Assembly (NCBI GenBank): GCA_001414485.1
Contig: LLEY01000323.1
Coordinates: 1-28,001 of the forward strand
Reading direction: 5' to 3'
Source: Calycina herbarum
Taxonomy: Eukaryota > Ascomycota > Leotiomycetes > Helotiales > Pezizellaceae
DNA length: 28,001 nt
Below, piece by piece: positions 1-10,727 of the stretch (position 1 is the stretch's first letter; each line of letters begins with the position of its first letter). Made by a program: the position numbers and the translations under genes. Below the pieces are notes generated by a model. The model was not told where the DNA came from, did no database searches, and was given only the letters and a program-made list of their open reading frames with translations.

Positions 1-78
1 CCCTAACCCTAACCCTAACCCTAACCCTAACCCTAACCCTAACCCTAACCCTAACCCTAACCCTAACCCTAGCCCTAA
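1..78. repeat. Telomere repeat array (CCCTAA)n
   Basis: Eleven perfect CCCTAA units are followed by one CCCTAG variant and one more CCCTAA before unique sequence begins. This is the C-rich strand of the TTAGGG telomere used by most filamentous fungi, reading inward from the chromosome tip. The array starts at base 1, so the window begins at, or within, the physical end of a chromosome. Confidence 0.98.
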
Positions 79-564
79 TATAGAAGAGAATTAGTAATAT
101 AAAAGGTATTTAGAGGTTCTAAGATCTTACTATTAGAAACTCGTTAGAGGTTACGTAATAAAGGATCACCTAGGTCGACTAGCGACCTAGGCGATCTAGA
201 TTAACTAGATCGACAAGCGATCCTGTCTATCTAGTAGAGAATAAAGGTTCTATATATACTAGTACGTCTACTATCTAGATAGAAGTTTTATACTTAACTT
301 TAGTTATTAATCTTACTATCTTATTTAATATCTTTGATATAAGTAACGAGTTTACTTCTAAGTAAACAACCTATCGCGTCTATACTTCTTACCTATATAC
401 TAACCTTCGAGACTTAGTTATCTTTATTTAGTTCGTTTAAGTTTCGTTATACTTACTAAGCTATACTCGCGCTTACTTATATATAGTCTTTACTTTTACT
501 CTCTACGTCCTCGAAATTAGAATCTATAAAGGTTTCTCTCTTCTCTATATAAGATATAGTAATA
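79..564. other. AT-rich subtelomeric sequence without genes
   Basis: This stretch is rich in TpA and has stop codons in all frames, consistent with RIP-type decay. Near the telomere it holds two adjacent short palindromes: arms CCTAGGTCG/CGACCTAGG at 169-191 and GATCTAG/CTAGATC at 193-211. No coding sequence is recognisable. Confidence 0.7.
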
Positions 565-2416
565 ACGTGTTTTATAAGCGAGTCGCTTATATAAGCGAGT
601 TATCTACTTTTTCAACCTAGTGTTATTATAATATAAAATACTTAATACTATATAAAGTTATTATTACTATAGAAGCTATCTAGTATTCTTTAGAACTTTC
701 GCTATCTTCTATATCTAATATTTCTATCTAATAAGTATAAGAATTATACCTAGTTTTACTACAACAGCTATAGTACCTGTCTACGCGAACTCTCTTTCTA
801 GACTCTTTACCTTGTTTCTAGCTACTATTTTCCTTAGATATAATTAAATCAACTACGTCGTCTACTATTAATATCTCTTAACTTTTAATATACTTTCTCT
901 TACGACTTTTATACTTAGTTATAGCCTTAGTTATTATACGAAGACTAGTGATTTCCTTACTTATTAATACTATATTATATATTACCCTAGTTAAGCCTTT
1001 TTTAAGTTAATTAAGAGACTAAATAATAGAACTAGGTAACGAGTCTTGATGTCTTTGAATCCGATCTCGAATAAGCGTTAATTAAGCTATTATTTCGTAT
1101 ACGTTATTTACTATTTTAAGTGTCTATAGAGTGTCTTCTAGTATTATTAGTATTAGTATATAAAGCCTTAAATCAAGCTTTGATAACACAGCTTCTAAGT
1201 TATATAGAACTAGCCTAGCCTCTTTAAAACTCGCGTAGATGTTATCCTTTGTAAATGCTTTATAAAAAGCTACTTTAAATACTAGAAGAAAGGTTTCTTT
1301 AGTAATATAATTAATATAATTCCGTGCTAAGCCTAATATCTTAGCTCTATACACTCGCTTTAATAGCGAGAAGTAGACTATATTAAGCGGCTATAGTAGA
1401 TATAATAAGTATAGAGGTATATAGAGAGTAATAATATTTAAGTCTTTATAGAGTTACTAGAATTTAAGCGAGTTATAGCTTTTATAACTATTAATAATTA
1501 ATAAACGATATTCTTCTATACTTTATACTTTTATATACTTATTAAAATACTTTAACTATATAACTCTAAGCTTATTATTTATCTAGCCGTTATTACTAAC
1601 CTTAATTACCTAATCGTATAGTATATATATATCTTAGTACTAGGTAGAAATAAGTACTTTATCTACGAATATAATAAATAGTAGAATTATCTATTCTATT
1701 ATATTAACTCTCTAAATAACTATAACCTACTCGCGATTACCTAGCTAAACTTGCTTTCACTTCTTACGCGTTTCTAAGCTTATAATAACAAGTTAGAACG
1801 AAATAACTTCTATTATAAAGCTACTTTCGTTAAAGTTATAAATATTCTTATCTTAAATATTATATTTCTTTTTAATAGACTATATAAGTATAAACTATAG
1901 ACTAATAACTCGCGGATCCTTAGTTAAAGCTCGCTAACAATCGTATAAACGACTCTATCGAGTTTTAAGCTTAGATATACGTTTTATAAAGTTATCTAGC
2001 TAGTTTCTACCTATAGGCTTTCTATCGCGCTCTCTTAGTAGATTATTAGCTATATTCTATACTATATCTCTTATAAGTGAAAACTCTCGCGAATCTAACT
2101 CTAATATATATCTAACTATTGTCTTCTTCTCTAGCTTTATAAGCTTTTTCGAATTAGACTAGTAATCGCGTCGTAAGAGCTTTCTAGCGCGTCGATTAGA
2201 GAGAGTTTTTCAAGAAATATAGTAAATCTTTATAACGCTTCGTTTAGTTAATAACGCGTTGTTTTCGAGTTCTTAGATTACTAAAATAATATTAGCTTCT
2301 TAAGAAGGTAATTAAACGTTATAGTATTAAGCTATTATAATTTAAAAGTAGTATATAATATACGACGAGGAAAGTAGACGACTCGCTTATATAGACGACT
2401 CGCTTATAAAACACGT
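565..2416 (-). mobile_element. Degenerate pogo/Fot1-like DNA transposon (copy A)
   Basis: Both ends read ACGT and carry inverted repeats of about 47 bp (565-612 and about 2369-2416) with few mismatches. Within each inverted repeat a shorter direct repeat containing ATAAGCGAGT occurs twice. The 1.85-kb span fits Fot1/pogo-type Tc1-mariner elements. On the minus strand, remnants of the transposase are readable. A piece at about 2005-2045 reads RERDRKPIGRN, as in the DNA-binding domain of this family. The 76-residue open stretch at 1124-1354 resembles the C-terminal part of the DDE domain, with AFTKDNI followed by VLSKL. Frequent TAA/TAG stops show that it no longer encodes an active enzyme. The mutations are consistent with RIP. 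Confidence 0.85.
1124..1354 (-). pseudogene. Transposase C-terminal fragment inside copy A
   Basis: This is the only open stretch of note in element A. It translates to 76 residues resembling the end of a pogo/Fot1 transposase, including a KAFTKDNIYASFKEA segment followed by EAVLSKLDLRL. Related intact proteins have a GF(R)ATGLVP-type motif there; here the glycine and proline are lost, consistent with C-to-T decay. It is a relic of the transposase, not an independent gene. Confidence 0.7.
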
Positions 2417-2653
2417 TAATAAATATTAAGTGTTTATATTTTAAATAAGTACTATAAACTTAATTATAACTACTTAAAAAGTTCTTAGCTTAAGATCTAC
2501 TAATATAAACCTGAATAAGATAAAAAGCTAAGAAGACTATTATAAAAAGACTCTAGAAGGTATATATAATCTATTCGAACCCTCGAATAGCCTAGCCGAG
2601 ATTCCCCCGGCTCACCGCCTGCCTAATCGAGCATTCTGCCGCGCGAAAGCGGT
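2417..2653. other. AT-rich spacer with a GC-richer island at its right end
   Basis: No gene is visible. AT-rich decayed sequence changes near 2580-2650 to GC-richer sequence containing AGCCGAGATTCCCC, which begins the tandem-repeat block that follows. Confidence 0.5.
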
Positions 2654-2790
2654 CTAGCCGAGAATCCACCTCCTAGCTGAGAATCCAAGGTCTTAGCCGA
2701 GAATCTAAGGTCCTAGCCGAGAATCTAAGGTCTCAGCCGAGAATCCAAGGTCCTAGCCGAGAATCTAATATCCCAGCCGAGAATCTACTA
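2654..2790. repeat. 20-bp tandem repeat, about 7 units
   Basis: The unit is close to TAGCCGAGAATCTAAGGTCC and is repeated about seven times head to tail, with small substitutions (CTGAG for CCGAG, CCAAGG for CTAAGG, TCTCAG for TCCTAG). A further partial unit lies at about 2590-2605. The block is GC-richer than the decayed sequence on either side. Confidence 0.85.
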
Positions 2791-3066
2791 AGTACGTGAT
2801 TTTACTTAAGTACTAATATATATATAATAAATTTAATAGTTATAAATATTTATATTTAATATAAGATAAAGTATATAATAGTTTATACTCGAAGAGTACT
2901 CGGTCTATCGACCTTCGTATAAAACGTAACCTTACGTAATCTTAATATAAGAGGTTCTAACAACGTTCTAATAACCGTTAATTATATATAGCCTATATAT
3001 ATAGAACCTCTTTCCTCGTATATAGAATAGACTTCTCTTCTTAGTTAATTCTCTTTATAATAAGAC
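2791..3066. other. AT-rich spacer next to the LINE 3' end
   Basis: Decayed AT-rich sequence with no coding signal. It abuts an ATT trinucleotide run that marks the 3' tail of the adjoining retrotransposon. Confidence 0.5.
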
Positions 3067-6000
3067 TATTATTATTATTATTCTTACGCTGCGTAGGCCG
3101 TAGGCCGAGCTCTAAGAGCAAGCAGTACATCTTCTGTTCTAGTTTATAATACCTTTCGGCCTGTTCTTCTTCGCCTCTCGAGTTTCTTTATAAGCGTATA
3201 ATACTCCTTCGTTGATTCCTACTGCTGTCTATTCAGAGCTCTTCTCTCCGACCCGGTGACAAACTAGGGGGGTGGGTTGAAGTGCTCAACCGCTAAAGCG
3301 TGTATTAGTAGTATAGAGAGCGCCTAGGCGCCCTCTTAAAACTGGCGGAGCCGGGGTCTTACTCTCCGGCGCGCCTCAGCCCTCTCTTCCTCTTCCTCCC
3401 TTCCTCTTACCTCTTCCTCGTCTTCCTCTCTATCCTCTTCGAGCAATTCTAGCGCTAGCCTATATTCCTAAAGTCTTCCAAGCCCGAGCAGCTAGGTAGT
3501 GATTCTCGGCACTAGCTTCCTATTCGCTAATGCTCCTCTAAGCTCTCTTAAGTTTCCGATACTCTTCCTAAGGGCTCTTATAAGTGCTTCTCTCTCTTAT
3601 AGGATATCTTAGTAGAACAGTACTAGATGCCCCACCGTCTCCCTTCCGCCCGCGTACGTATACTATGGTGTTAGCTAGCCTGGTACCCTTCTTATAAAGA
3701 GGAAGGCGTTAAGCCCTATTGCCTCTGTTCTTACCTAGACGAGTAGCGAGCTCTTTGCCTTAGCGAGCCCTTTATAGACTTTACATAGCTCCTAGTTTAC
3801 TAGGTCTACCTTATCTAACGCTTCTATATACTATGTCGGGTTCTTCTCTCGAGCTCTCTTTCTTTAAGCCTCTAGGCGTTCCTACTACTCTGTAGGCGTA
3901 GTATTATGTCTAAAACCCCCTCTCTCTATTCCCTACTCTTCTTCCCATGCTTGCCTCGCCCTCTAGGAGCATAGCATCGCTTTTCCTAGCTTTGACGGTC
4001 TTCCCCTTCTTCTTCTTAGCCGCGTAGCTATATTCTTGTAAGCACCTTAGATCAGCTTTCCTAGTTGAGATATTCGGAATTTCTTTTTAAAAGCAGCTAC
4101 TCGAAGGTTAAGGTAGAGGTCTACTAGGGCGTAGTCTGCCTCTACCTCTAGGCTCCGGATCGGGGTAGCTTTATATGCTCCTATTACTACTTGTAAACAC
4201 TTCGATTGTTACGTAGGGAAGCTTCTTACTATCCCCTTTATACTCCCTCTTTTTAGCGTTGCTTAGTACTAAGCTGACGCTCCGTACGCAATTGCGCTTC
4301 TTATTACTACTACGTATATTTGCCTCGCGTAGTAGTAATCGACACCCTACGTCTTACTAGCGAGCCTTATAAGCGTAAAGGTCTACGTTATAAGCTTCTT
4401 CCGTACCCTCTCTCTATACGCTTTCTAGTTTAGTTTCCTATCGAGCTCAACTCTAAGGAACCTTATATACTCGACTAGTATAAGCCTTACCTCTTCGAAC
4501 TACACTGTTTCTTTCTATAGGGCCCTCGTCCTTATAAAGTATATAAGTACTGTCTTTTCTAGGCTAAAAGCTATCCCTTGCTTATTTACTCACTCGTTAC
4601 ACACTCCCTAGGCTAACTCGAGTATCCTACAGTTTACCGCTATACTCTTTAATATTATAAGTAGGTTTATATCGTCTACGAAGCCTACTATAATTAGCTT
4701 ATTAATCCTCGCTAGGTTATCGTATAGTGTTAAGGCAAAAAGGATAAACAGTATCGGAGATAGTACTAATCCTTACAGTACTTCTTATCCTAGGCTTCTT
4801 TCGTCTACGAACCTTCTGTTAAAGAATAGCGTAGCTTTATACTTTAAGAGAAAGCTTCCTATCTAGGTTACTACCTACTATAGCACTTTCTTCTCCCTTA
4901 GAGTATAGAGTAGCTACGTATAATCTACTCTATTAAATACCCTCGCTATATCTAACTAAGCTAGAGACGCGTAGCTCTTATTTTCCTACGCTGTATATAC
5001 TCCCTCTATTACTATTCTAATCGCTAGTTCTGTATTCTAGTGCTTCCGGTTACCCATTTACATCCCTAGGAGTATTATAGCGTCTTTTGTAAGCTTCGTA
5101 AGCCTCTACGCTATTACCTTCTTAAGGATCTTACCTATAGTTAAGAGTAGCGCTATTAGCTAGTAGACCCCTACTTTGCCTTATTCCTCTGTTGTTTTGC
5201 CTAGTTTTCTAAGTACTACCACTTTCGCGCGGCAGAAGTAGGACGAGAAGTGTTATAAGTAGAAGCTCGCTTTCGCTATTACTACGAGTACCTCTCGAAG
5301 TAGCTTATTACACGCTTTTAGAAAGCTGTTCGTAAGTATGTCGAACCTTGGTGCTTTCTACGGCGCTAATCTTATAGCTGCCTTAATACATTTCTCAGTC
5401 ACCTGCTGGCTTACTTCGTGTTCCTAAGAGAAGCTCTTAGGGCTCTATTCCCTGTTCAGGATACTAGAGTAATCAGCTGTTGATTCTAGAAAGAACTTCT
5501 CTATAAGGATACGAGCTTTATCCTCGTAGTTCTCGCCTTTTACCCTACTAAGTAAGGTAAGTGTTAGTAGTACTAGTGCTTTAGGTTTTACGTGTCCTTT
5601 GAGGCGTGCTAACTTTTCGAGTGTCTATAGTTTCCTGTCGTCTTTTGCTGCCTCTGTAAGTGCCCCTCTCCAGCTCTTCGTCTTTGCCTTTCTACTTATT
5701 ATTCGGAGCTCTTGAAGAGCGTCGTCGAGCTGTTTCCTTAAGCTTCTCGTATATAGCTCCCTCCAGGTTCTTTCGTACTTTCTTACTTCATTCGACGCCT
5801 CTTTAACCTCCGTATTCCACTAAGGTTGCGCTCTCCCTCTATCTAGCTTTTAAAGCGGCGTCGAGGCTCGAGCTATTCGTTGAAGCTCTTCTACGAGCTT
5901 CTCAACGGCTCCCTCGAGCTCTTATACGTTCCGGATTACTAGTATCGCTAGGCAATTAGCCTCTGCCTTTACTAACACTTCGTCTATTAGCCTCCAGCTA

Positions 6001-8250
6001 TAGCCGAGTGTCTACGGTGCCTCTCTTTCTTCTCTAGCTGCTATCGTAAGAAGTTAAGCTATATGGTTAGACCCTAGCAGGTCTAGCGTCCCCTGCTAAG
6101 TAGCTACGTTTCTAGTAGAGAAGGCTAAGTCAATTGTTGAGTTACGAGAGCCTTCTCTTCTCTAGGTAACCTCGCCGTATAGTATATTCCTCTCGAGCGC
6201 CCACTGTGTAGCAAGCTTAAGGGTAAGGTCTACGTTCTAGTTATATCTCCTATAGATATCCTAGAGGGGGTGGTGAGCGTTTAGGTCTCCTACTACAAGC
6301 GCTCTCCTTAGTCTCGCTTGTTAAAGCATGTCCTCGATTAGTATTCGCCTAGCTTATAGGTTATATACTAAGTAGACTATTGTTTTATTCGCTCTCTTAC
6401 CTATTGTTATACTTGCCCAGTTCTTACTAGTAGCGTATATCTAGCTTTCTTTTAAATGCCTTTTATATATAAAGAGTACTACTACCCTGTCTAACTAAAT
6501 CATGTTATACCTCGAGCTTAAAGAGTAGCTTAGGGAGTCTCTCGCGCTATTCTACGCTGGCTCTTGAATTACTAGGATATCGTATTCCTCCTTATAATTT
6601 AGAGCTGCGTCGTATGCCTCCGGTGTCTTCCTCGTGTTCTAGTATAGTACTGTTACACTTATAGTAGTCCTATAGGTAGTGTTTAGCCTACTTCTACTTC
6701 GTCTTCTTCTACTTAGTTCCCTATTATACTAAGAGAGCTTCCCAGTCTTTTAAGGAACTAAGCAAGGTTACTCCTATTCGTAAGTCCTACCTTACTTATA
6801 TCCGTTGGCCTTCCTAGTACGGATCCTTGCCTTAGTCTCTTCCTTATAGCCTATAAGCCCTCTTTATAGCTGAACGCGAACGGGTGGGGGGTCCCTACCC
6901 CTCCTTCCTTTAAAGCCCTTTACGGATTTATAAACGAGGTTAGCCTATCTAGGTATCGTTCTCTTACTTACCTATAGTACTGTTCTCCTATTCAACACTC
7001 CTTTACGAATACCGGGTGTTCTCTCTTATAATTCCTACATTTCGCTAGGTACTCCTTTAAATCCTTTTTACTAGAGCACTCCTCTTCACCCCCTTCGTAC
7101 TTCTCGCACGTACACCAGGCGCACCTCTCCTCTTGTTTATAGAAGCGTGCTATATGCCCTTACTTCTAGCACTTAAAACACCTCTAAGCTACTACTTCTA
7201 CCGCGTATCTCTCGTATATAAAGTGTTATACCTCCTATAGCATCTCTCTCGAACATAGCCTTCTTACTTCTTCTATTATTACCATCTCTAGAATATAGTT
7301 CCGAAGAGCTGGCCCCTCCTAACCCTAGCGTTCTCTATGCTTACTCCCTTGTTATATAATCTTCAGTACTCTTATACTAGAGGCTTATAAGATGCTCTAT
7401 AGTATACCCGCTATTCCTCTCTTAAGTATATTTGCCGGGACTCTCTTTACTAATACTACGAGCGTTCTTACTACTACTACTGCCTCTTATCCGAATACCT
7501 TCTTTACTCAGCTGTTATCTCGTATATATACTACCTATTTCTCCTCTTCGAACTATATAATAATATCCCCGCTTTAAAGCTTCCTCGCTGTAATTACTTC
7601 TACCCCGTATCCTCCTATATTCACAGCCTCTATTACCTCCTTTGGTAATAGCTTGTCCTTCCCTTCGTCTATCCTTATAGCCTAGACTATAATCTCCTTT
7701 ATATATTTAGCTAGTATAACGTATTCCCTTTATAGCGTGGTTCCTACCTCTCTCTATAGCCCTCCAGCCCTAACCCTCTCTACCTACGTTAGGGTTCGTT
7801 CCTTTATACCTCCTATCTTCTTTACCGCGATCACGAGCTTCTCTTATAGAATACCCCTTATTATTATTTCGTCTCCTCCTTTCCTAGCTCTTCTATACTC
7901 GAGCACCTTTCCCGCTGCCTTAATAATTACCTTAATACCTCTTTCCTCTATTACCGAGTCGAGTATTACTTAGATTAGGCCCTTCTCTATCGCGTCTATA
8001 TATTCCGATACTCCTCTCCGTCCTCTCTTACTCTACTCTTCCTCGTTCGTTGTTCCGCCTTCGTTATTAGTTGTTAGCGCGTCGGAGAGGGGATTAAGAG
8101 TTCTCTATAAGCCCTCTATCTTACTACCACTACTGCTACGATTACTTAACATAATCGTAGAGTGCTTTATTCTCTTTCTAGACCGTCTAACGGTCGTCTG
8201 AATGTATTTCAAGGCTTTTAGAGTTACTTTGTATATTTCGAAGTTTTTTC
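3067..8250 (-). mobile_element. Degenerate non-LTR (LINE, Tad1/I-like) retrotransposon
   Basis: On the minus strand, broken pieces of a LINE appear in the expected order. A gag-like region with a damaged CCHC zinc knuckle (CF-x-C...GHIAR) lies at about 7150-7195. An apurinic endonuclease-type motif GDLNAHHP is at 6267-6290. Reverse transcriptase motifs follow: GLVLSPILFILFALTLY at about 4717-4772 and the catalytic box FVDD at 4671-4682. The probable 3' end is an AAT-type trinucleotide tail at 3067-3082. The span of about 5.2 kb suits a full-length element, but stop codons and frame breaks are everywhere, so it is dead. Composition is markedly less AT-rich than the flanking transposons, suggesting weaker RIP or a different age. 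The 5' boundary near 8250 is approximate. Open stretches such as 7392-7577 and 7737-7973 on the plus strand are artefacts inside it. Confidence 0.8.
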
Positions 8251-8352
8251 CTTAGATTCTTTTATAATAAGACTATCTTATCTATTAATCTTATTATATT
8301 CAGCCTATAATAATATCTCTTAGATAGCTATTTCTTAGCTAATTAGTATATA

Positions 8353-10212
8353 ACGTAGTTTATTAGAACCTGGCGTATATTAGAACCTAGCGTACTTTTC
8401 TTATCTTCTCTACTTTATTATTTTAATATATATTATCTTAATAACTACTAATAGAAATTCAAACTTAAGAAGCTTAAATCATCTTAGCTATCGAAGCTAT
8501 CTAATTATCTAAAAAGCTTAGTTATTAAGCTACTGTAAAAATCTACAAAGTCTCTGAAACTAGTCTTCGCTATAGAATAAACAGCTAACTTCCTCTTCTA
8601 AAACGACGGCTAGTAAATATTAAATTAACTTAACTCGAGAAGAAAGTAATTCTTTAGAATATACTTAACTTAGATTCTAGAGGGTTTACACCCTAGCTAG
8701 CTAGTATAGAAGATATAGTAAATTATATTCTCGAATTATAGAGAGAGAAACGCGTTAGTAAGCTTTAAGTACATCGATTTATATAACGATAACTAGGGTT
8801 AAAGACGCGTTTTAATCGCGTTTACGACTTCTAAAGAGCTTTATACAAAGATCCTAATCTAATTAGTACGTGGTTCCGACTTATATAAAATATAAGAGCG
8901 AAATATAGCGTTTTAAATTATAATTTCTATAACTTCGACGAAACAGGCTTTATAATAGGTATAATTTACTCTATAATAGTTATTATACGTGTAGATTAAC
9001 GTAGTAGAGATAAGGTAGTTTAGCTAGATAATTAGAAATAGACTATAGTAATTACTTATATTAATAGCGAGGGTTAAGATATTCCTCTATTTTTAGTTAT
9101 CTAAGAGAAGAATTATCTTATAAATTAGTATATAGATAGCAGCCTTCTATATGACTAGGTTATTAAACCGATAAGTAATAAATAGACAAATAATAAGATA
9201 GGTTTAAAATAGCTAAAACACTTTAATAAATATACTACTAGTCGTATAAAGAGTCTATATCGAATACTAGTATTAGATAGATATAAGAGTTATAAATCAG
9301 CTGAATTTCAAGAGTATTATAAAGTATATAATATTATAACTCTTAGACTACCTCTCTACTTATTCTATATAACCTAACTACCTAATATTAGATACTTTAG
9401 TATATTAAAGCAGGTATATAGTCGACAGATTAAGACGTTTATTAAAGCTTATATTAACTATATTATAAAGGTAGAGTTGTTTTTATGTTTTATAATAGTA
9501 TATAAAGAATTAATAACAGTCTAGAACGCTGAAGCTAGATTTTATAGAGCTGGCCTAGTGTCTTTTAACCTATAAGTAGTACTTTCAAAGCTTAATATAA
9601 GGTTATAGACTCTAACTTCTCTAAGACTATCTACTGCTAATTCTAATACTTAGATCTCCTAGACTCTCTTAAACCCTACTAAAGCGCTCTTATAATCGAC
9701 TCTTGTTTAGAAACGGATTACCTATTACTAGAGGAGCTCGCTAACTCTGCTATTTAAGATAGTTACTATATTAGCAAAAGATATAGAGCGAATAGCTTAT
9801 AAGATAACCTTGTTATCTACTAAAGTACGTACTCTTTAAGCAGCGAATAAAGACTTAAGCAAACGCTGTAGAGCTAAAAAGACTCGTATATATTAAGAGA
9901 GAGCACTTATAGTAGAGGATATCTAAGATCTTTTAACTTAAAAGAACGTTAATAAGTAAGTACAACGCGACTTACGTATAGAGAGAGGTAATAAGAAGGA
10001 GAGGTAATCGTCTAGACAGCGTTATAACACTTACGGAAAAGCTAGTTATAATATACGAATATATTAAATAGATATAGATATATCTAATTCTTCGGATTCT
10101 AAGTAGTTATAGTTAATTTAATATATTATAGTTAATTTATTAATATTCAAAGTTGAATACTAAGGAAAAGTATACCAGGTTCTAATATACTCTAGGTTCT
10201 AATAAACCACGT
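8353..10212 (+). mobile_element. Degenerate pogo/Fot1-like DNA transposon (copy B)
   Basis: The element starts and ends with ACGT and has inverted repeats of about 48 bp (8353-8400 and 10165-10212) differing at roughly six positions, nearly all transitions. Each inverted repeat contains two direct copies of a segment with TATTAGAACCT. Inside, plus-strand transposase remnants are clear: a helix-turn-helix piece IYKVSETSLRYRINS at 8541-8585 and the DDE-domain start NFDETGF at 8931-8951. A later piece at about 9255-9350 reads RILVLDRYKSY, where relatives have LDGHxSH, so the glycine is lost. Length and layout match Fot1/Pot2-like elements. Many stop codons show that the transposase is inactive. 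It is a relative, not a duplicate, of copy A: the terminal repeats follow the same design with different sequence. Confidence 0.87.
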
Positions 10213-10727
10213 TATATAATAATAAGTAGAAGAGATAAAAGTAAATAAATATAGAAAAGAGTAACTAAATTTCTTTTATATAAGATATCTTTCTCTATTT
10301 TTTCCTAAAAAGCTTATATAATTTCGAGAAATATATTTTCAAGACTAATTTTAAGAATAGTTTCTCTTCTTCTTATAGTAGAGTTATTTAATAGGTTTAA
10401 TACTTAATTATTCTAACTCTTTTAAACAATTTTAAGTATTATTCTAAACATTTGAGACAATTTAAAGTTGACCGTGATATTTGGAATAATCCAATTCAAA
10501 TGGCCAAAACTATCTGAGTTAAAATTTTGGATTATACCAACGATAGAGAAGATTGAAAGTGGGTCGGTGCCGCTTTTACCAACCCGTCGCTGGCGCAACC
10601 CCCAAACGCGACTGCCCCATCAACATCCTTGACGCTGTACTTGTACAACTCACTGTACTTGCATTGCCTCAACCAAAAACTCCCAAACTCCACAGACCAT
10701 GTTATTTCCTCACAGATATCATTCAAC
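10213..10727. other. Boundary from AT-rich subtelomere to normal genic DNA
   Basis: AT-rich sequence continues to about 10,530, then composition changes to normal coding levels within a few tens of bases. The last 200 bases act as the upstream region of the HAUS6-like gene. Overlapping open frames at 10532-10924 (minus) and 10553-10966 (plus) are shadows of its first exon. Confidence 0.6.

Noticed and set aside
2654..2790. CRISPR-like array
   Set aside because: The units are contiguous 20-bp tandem repeats without unique spacers, in a eukaryotic subtelomere.
7392..7973. Plus-strand open frames of 61 and 78 residues in the LINE relic
   Set aside because: The element's recognisable gag, endonuclease and reverse transcriptase pieces are on the minus strand, so these are chance frames.
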